From an uncultured Veillonellaceae bacterium (GTDB lineage Bacteria > Bacillota > Negativicutes > Veillonellales > Negativicoccaceae), in assembly GCA_945876385.1 (NCBI GenBank), contig CAMCNU010000004.1, positions 1 through 64,000 on the forward strand: a DNA stretch of 64,000 nt. The letters run 5' to 3'. The notes under the pieces were generated by a model that saw nothing but the letters and a program-made list of their open reading frames with translations, had not been told where the DNA came from and ran no database searches. Position numbers and translations under genes: made by a program. Positions within the stretch are counted from its first letter, which is position 1. Every line of letters begins with the position of its first letter. This document shows positions 60,667 through 64,000 of this stretch, piece after piece.

Positions 60667-61730
60667 ACGCGTACCTTGGCACCTTCATACAAATGCTGCG
60701 TCCCCGCCACCACGACGACATCGCCGTCTGCAAGACCCGCGCGGACTTCCACCCGTTCTCCCCGGACCGCTCCGAGCGTAATCGGTACCAACCGCACCGC
60801 CTCACCGCGGACGACCCAGACCGCCGCCGTTTCACTTTGCTGTGCCAGCGCCGTCAGCGGGATTGTCATCACGTCGGCGGCATCCGTCCGGAACGTGACC
60901 TTCGCCGTCATGCCGACCTCCCCGTCAAACGGCGTATCGATACGCAATTTTGCGTCATAAGTCCCCGTCGAACGGTTCGGTGCGGGAGCGACCTCCCGCA
61001 CGGTCGCCGTCCATGTTTTGTCCGGACGCGACCACAACGCCACCTGTGCCGTGTCACCGACGCGGTACTGATGCAAATTCTGTTCCGTCAGTGAAATCCA
61101 GACTTCCGGCTCGCTCATATCGACCACGACCGCCACCGGTGTCCCCGCGCCGACCACCTGACCGACATCGACCAATGTCGCGCCGACCACACCGGCATGT
61201 TCGCTTTTCAGTGTCGTCATACTTTCCTGATTCAACGCCCGCTCATAGGACGCATTAGCCTGTCGGTACTGCGCCTCGGCCAGCTCCTTGGCATTGCGCG
61301 ACTGATCGAGCTGCAACGCACTGATGGCATCGGCGGCATACAACTGCGCCATCCGCCCGTACGTGCTCTGTGCCAAATCACGCTGCGCCGCCGCCGCTTC
61401 CAGCTGTCCGCGCGCGGCAATCACCTGCTCGGACGCATCTTTATCGTCAATCCGAAACAGCGCGGTCCCCGCCTCGACAATATCCCCCGCCTGCACGTAG
61501 CGCGCGACGATTTTACCCCCGAGCGAAAACGCCAGCGGCGCTTCGCTGCGTCCGTGGACGGTGCCTGAAAACGTATGCGCGGCATCACTGTCCGCCCGCC
61601 CGACGGTTTCCGTTTTGACCAACGGCACCACTTTATCTTTTGTCTTCGTCTCGCCGCCGCAACCGGTAAGCATGCCCGCACACAAGACGGCCACCAGACA
61701 TACGCCGACGATTGTTTTGAATTGTTTCAC
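60663..61730 (-). CDS. RND efflux pump periplasmic adaptor lipoprotein
   Basis: A 355-residue membrane-fusion protein. A lipoprotein signal ends in lipobox LTGC near residue 24, followed by the adaptor layout: barrel-sandwich halves (GKIVARYVQAGDIVEAGTAL and SEHAGVVGATLVDVGQVVGAG), a helical hairpin between them (about 100-165) and a beta-barrel. It links the RND pump to an outer-membrane channel. The GTG start at 61730 is preceded by GGAGGG. It is the first gene of the operon. Confidence 0.95.
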   Translation of the reverse strand: MKQFKTIVGVCLVAVLCAGMLTGCGGETKTKDKVVPLVKTETVGRADSDAAHTFSGTVHGRSEAPLAFSLGGKIVARYVQAGDIVEAGTALFRIDDKDASEQVIAARGQLEAAAAQRDLAQSTYGRMAQLYAADAISALQLDQSRNAKELAEAQYRQANASYERALNQESMTTLKSEHAGVVGATLVDVGQVVGAGTPVAVVVDMSEPEVWISLTEQNLHQYRVGDTAQVALWSRPDKTWTATVREVAPAPNRSTGTYDAKLRIDTPFDGEVGMTAKVTFRTDAADVMTIPLTALAQQSETAAVWVVRGEAVRLVPITLGAVRGERVEVRAGLADGDVVVVAGTQHLYEGAKVRV

Positions 61731-61756
61731 GGTATCCCTCCCGTCCGATTAGGCTC

Positions 61757-61793
61757 ATTATACCCCAAAAATAATGATTGTACTATTAATCAT
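61757..61793 (-). promoter_or_regulatory. promoter and inverted repeat of the RND operon
   Basis: TATAAT on the minus strand at 61757-61762, with only a weak -35. The inverted repeat ATGATT-8 bases-AATCAT (61774-61793) covers the -35 region, as expected for a TetR- or MarR-type repressor. Confidence 0.5.
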
Positions 61794-61843
61794 AAACGTT
61801 GTTTTGCTTGTTTTACGTGTTCTCAATTTCTTTTTTCAGACAA

Positions 61844-61874
61844 TAAAAAAACACCTCTACCCGAGGTGTTTTTT
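61844..61874. terminator. bidirectional terminator
   Basis: Stem AAAACACCTC with loop TACCC and T/A runs on both sides, ending the LysP-like gene on the minus strand. Confidence 0.85.
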
Positions 61875-61885
61875 ACTTCATCTAC

Positions 61886-63349
61886 TTAATCCAAATGCCG
61901 TTCCAAATCGACTTCCGCCAACGGAATCAACTTCGTCCGATGTTTCAATTTGTACCAGAGATAGACCGCCAAGAATACCGGAATCCCGATATAGGCGACA
62001 CTGGCGCCGTACCAATCGATGGTCTCACCGGTAAACGCCGAATAATTTTGTCCCGCCATGACAATCAAGCATACGACCAAGGCAAACACCGGCCCGAACG
62101 GATACATCGACGCCCGATACGGCAATTCACTCAGATCATGTCCCTGATAGGCAAATGCCTTGCGGAAACGATACTGGCTCGCCGCAATGCCGACCCAGGT
62201 AATAAATCCCGCCATACCGCTGATATTGACCAGCCAGTTGTATGCGACGCCGTCGCCGATAAGACTGGTCAGAAACGCCGCCAACCCGAAAATCACCGTC
62301 GCAAAGAGCGCATTGGTCGGTACGCCGCGGCGATTGACCTTGAGAAACATCTTCGGCGCTTTGCCTTCCGCCGCCAGCGCATACAGCATCCGCGTCGATA
62401 CATACAGTCCCGAATTCCCCGCGGAAAGTACCGCAGTCAGAATGACCATATTCATCACGGTCGCCGCCGCCGGCAGGCCGAAGCGTTCAAACACCAACGT
62501 AAACGGACTGATGGAGATATTTTCCACCGAGCTGTTGAGCAAGTTCGGATCCGTATAGGGAATCAAAAATCCGATGACGGTAAAAGCGCCTAAATAAAAG
62601 AGCAAAATCCGCCAGAAAATCGAATGTACCGCCTTCGGTACGCTTTTTTCCGGATTTTCCGATTCGCCGGCCGCGACCCCGAGCATTTCTGTCCCCTGGA
62701 AGGAAAATCCCGCAATCATGAAAATCCCGAGTATCGCACCCCAACCGCCAACAAACGGCGCATCGCCGACCGTCCAGTTCACCGTTCCCGGCGACTGCCC
62801 GCCGACACCTAAAATCAGCAGCGCCCCGACGAACAAAAAGACCAGCACGGTAATGACTTTGATTCCCGCAAAAATAAATTCACTCTCCCCGTAGGAGCGG
62901 GTCGAGAGAAAATTAAGCGCAAAGATAATCACCAAAAACAACGCGCTCCAGATAATCGCCGGCGTATCGGGGAACCAATACTTCATGATAAGTGCCCCCG
63001 CGACCAGTTCCGCCGCCAATGTAATCGCCCAATTGAACCAATAATTCCAACCGAGCGCAAACCCGAATGCGGGATCGACGAATTTGGAGGCATAAGTCCC
63101 GAACGAACCCGATACCGGCATGTATGTCGCCATCTCTCCGAGTCCCGTCATCAGGAAGTACACCATAATCCCGATAAATGCATAGGCGACCAGCGCCCCG
63201 CCCGGGCCGGCCTGCGATACGGTTTCACCGCCGGCAACGAAAAGCCCCGTCCCGATCGTACCGCCCAAGGCAATCATATTCATGTGGCGGGCCTTCAGGC
63301 TCCGTTTCAACTTCGGCTGATTCTCCGTCCCCTTTTTTGTTTCTTCCAT
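61886..63349 (-). CDS. LysP-like APC amino-acid permease
   Basis: A 487-residue permease of the AAT branch of the APC superfamily: LKARHMNMIALGGTIGTGLFVAGG in TM1 and FQGTEMLGVAAGESENPEKSVPKAV are typical, and the closest common match is LysP-type lysine permease. About 12 segments. It starts at ATG 63349 with AGAAGGTG eight bases before it. Monocistronic, under a palindromic operator-like site. The substrate is likely a basic amino acid, which would also feed the polyamine island; this is inference. Confidence 0.9.
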   Translation of the reverse strand: MEETKKGTENQPKLKRSLKARHMNMIALGGTIGTGLFVAGGETVSQAGPGGALVAYAFIGIMVYFLMTGLGEMATYMPVSGSFGTYASKFVDPAFGFALGWNYWFNWAITLAAELVAGALIMKYWFPDTPAIIWSALFLVIIFALNFLSTRSYGESEFIFAGIKVITVLVFLFVGALLILGVGGQSPGTVNWTVGDAPFVGGWGAILGIFMIAGFSFQGTEMLGVAAGESENPEKSVPKAVHSIFWRILLFYLGAFTVIGFLIPYTDPNLLNSSVENISISPFTLVFERFGLPAAATVMNMVILTAVLSAGNSGLYVSTRMLYALAAEGKAPKMFLKVNRRGVPTNALFATVIFGLAAFLTSLIGDGVAYNWLVNISGMAGFITWVGIAASQYRFRKAFAYQGHDLSELPYRASMYPFGPVFALVVCLIVMAGQNYSAFTGETIDWYGASVAYIGIPVFLAVYLWYKLKHRTKLIPLAEVDLERHLD

Positions 63350-63369
63350 CGTGCGTTCACCTTCTTTTT

Positions 63370-63416
63370 TATACTTGGTAATAGGTCAAGTATAGCACTT
63401 CTGATTTATTTTTCAA
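63370..63416 (-). promoter_or_regulatory. promoter with 25-bp inverted repeat of the LysP-like gene
   Basis: TTGAAA (63411-63416), 16 bases, TATACT (63389-63394) on the minus strand; the -10 lies inside the inverted repeat TATACTTG-9 bases-CAAGTATA (63370-63394). A TGC precedes the -10. Repressor control is likely. Confidence 0.75.
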
Positions 63417-63524
63417 CACATTACGGAAAAAAATTGCCGATTCTTGTATTTTTCAGAAAAGTTGAGGATTTTATACGGATTTATCATTGATTTTCTTCAT
63501 TGTCCGATGATTTTCTCATTCTTA

Positions 63525-63550
63525 CAAAAAAACACCCCCATCGGGGGTGT
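63525..63550 (-). terminator. terminator after gyrB
   Basis: Minus-strand hairpin ACACCCCC/GGGGGTGT followed by a T run. Confidence 0.85.
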
Positions 63551-63553
63551 CGC

Positions 63554-64000
63554 TTACAAGTCGAGGTTCGTCACATTCTTGGCGTTTTCCTGAATAAATT
63601 CCCGTCGCGGTTCGACCTTGTCGCCCATCAGTACCGTAAAAATGTGGTCTGCCGCAATCGCATCCTCCAGATGAACTTTCAACAACGTCCGGTGTTCCGG
63701 ATTCATCGTCGTATCCCACAACTGTTCGGGATCCATTTCCCCGAGACCTTTGTAGCGTTGAACGGTGATTCCGTCACGGCCCGTTTCATCCAGCTTTTCA
63801 CTGAGTTCGTCATCACTGTACAGGTACCACTTGCTGCGGCCTTTGCGCAACTGGTACAGCGGCGGTTGCGCGATATAGACATATCCTTCCGTAATCAACG
63901 GTGTCAAATACCGGTAGAAAAACGTCAACAGCAACGTCCGAATATGCGCGCCGTCGACGTCGGCGTCCGTCATAATGACGATTTTGTGATAGCGCAATTT
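63554..64000 (-). CDS. gyrB: DNA gyrase subunit B, C-terminal part, cut by window edge
   Basis: The last 149 codons of a type II topoisomerase B subunit; the gene continues past the window end. The TOPRIM Asp motif is in [12 protein letters not shown], and [21 protein letters not shown] is the conserved QLWDTTMNP region. The C-terminus [11 protein letters not shown] fits GyrB rather than ParE. The frame begins before the TTG seen at 63997. Confidence 0.95.
   Translation of the reverse strand, partial: KLRYHKIVIMTDADVDGAHIRTLLLTFFYRYLTPLITEGYVYIAQPPLYQLRKGRSKWYLYSDDELSEKLDETGRDGITVQRYKGLGEMDPEQLWDTTMNPEHRTLLKVHLEDAIAADHIFTVLMGDKVEPRREFIQENAKNVTNLDL

Overview
The window looks like chromosomal DNA of a diderm Firmicute, most likely a member of the Negativicutes (Veillonella/Selenomonas relatives). 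Gram-positive-type control elements (a T-box leader on ileS, strong AGGAGG ribosome sites) occur beside outer-membrane biology: a YadA-like trimeric adhesin with a C-terminal SLH domain and an RND efflux pump with its lipoprotein adaptor. Base composition is GC-rich except for one clearly AT-richer block at about 40.7-47.8 kb. The species is not identifiable by eye. No rRNA, CRISPR, transposase or phage gene was found.

Layout. 1-700: a tandem array of 167-bp cassettes, each with an unusual serine-type tRNA-like gene and its own terminator, then a tRNA-Asn-Glu-Val operon. 0.9-3.3 kb: a polar amino-acid ABC importer. 4.3-13.5 kb: a long purine operon (nucleobase permease-purE-C-F-M-N-H-D-DUF456) from one promoter. 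13.6-21.2 kb: LOG-family enzyme, RidA, a TetR regulator coupled to a small secreted repeat protein, ileS with T-box, an amino-acid permease and signal peptidase I. 21.2-27.4 kb: MsrA, a DUF1858 protein, two GNAT-type proteins, an exonuclease, an alkyltransferase and a CidA/LrgB pair. 27.6-30.2 kb: purB-purA, which completes the branch from IMP to AMP. 30.4-40.6 kb: a dicarboxylate/amino-acid symporter, secreted protein, ArsR regulator, YadA/SLH adhesin, DcuC and a betaine/ergothioneine-type ABC importer with fused permease and binding protein.

40.7-47.4 kb is a probable acquired island: amino-acid permease, ornithine-racemase-like enzyme, fold-III PLP decarboxylase, PotE-like antiporter and MATE exporter. 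Together they read as a route from L-ornithine or L-lysine through the D-isomer to a diamine, with transport at both ends. 47.8-57.4 kb: ADP-ribosylglycohydrolase, MFS exporter, a GltD-like oxidoreductase, tRNA-Arg, YchF coupled to an apparently inactivated aminotransferase homologue, an AEC transporter, a Cys/His- and Lys-rich protein and a CorC-type protein. 57.4-64 kb: a candidate small RNA, an RND pump operon, a LysP-like permease and the 3' end of gyrB.

The most unusual items are the tandem tRNA-like array, the structured small RNA at 57.45 kb, the D-amino-acid decarboxylation island, the DapL-like protein without its catalytic lysine, and the adhesin whose SLH domain follows the outer-membrane anchor.
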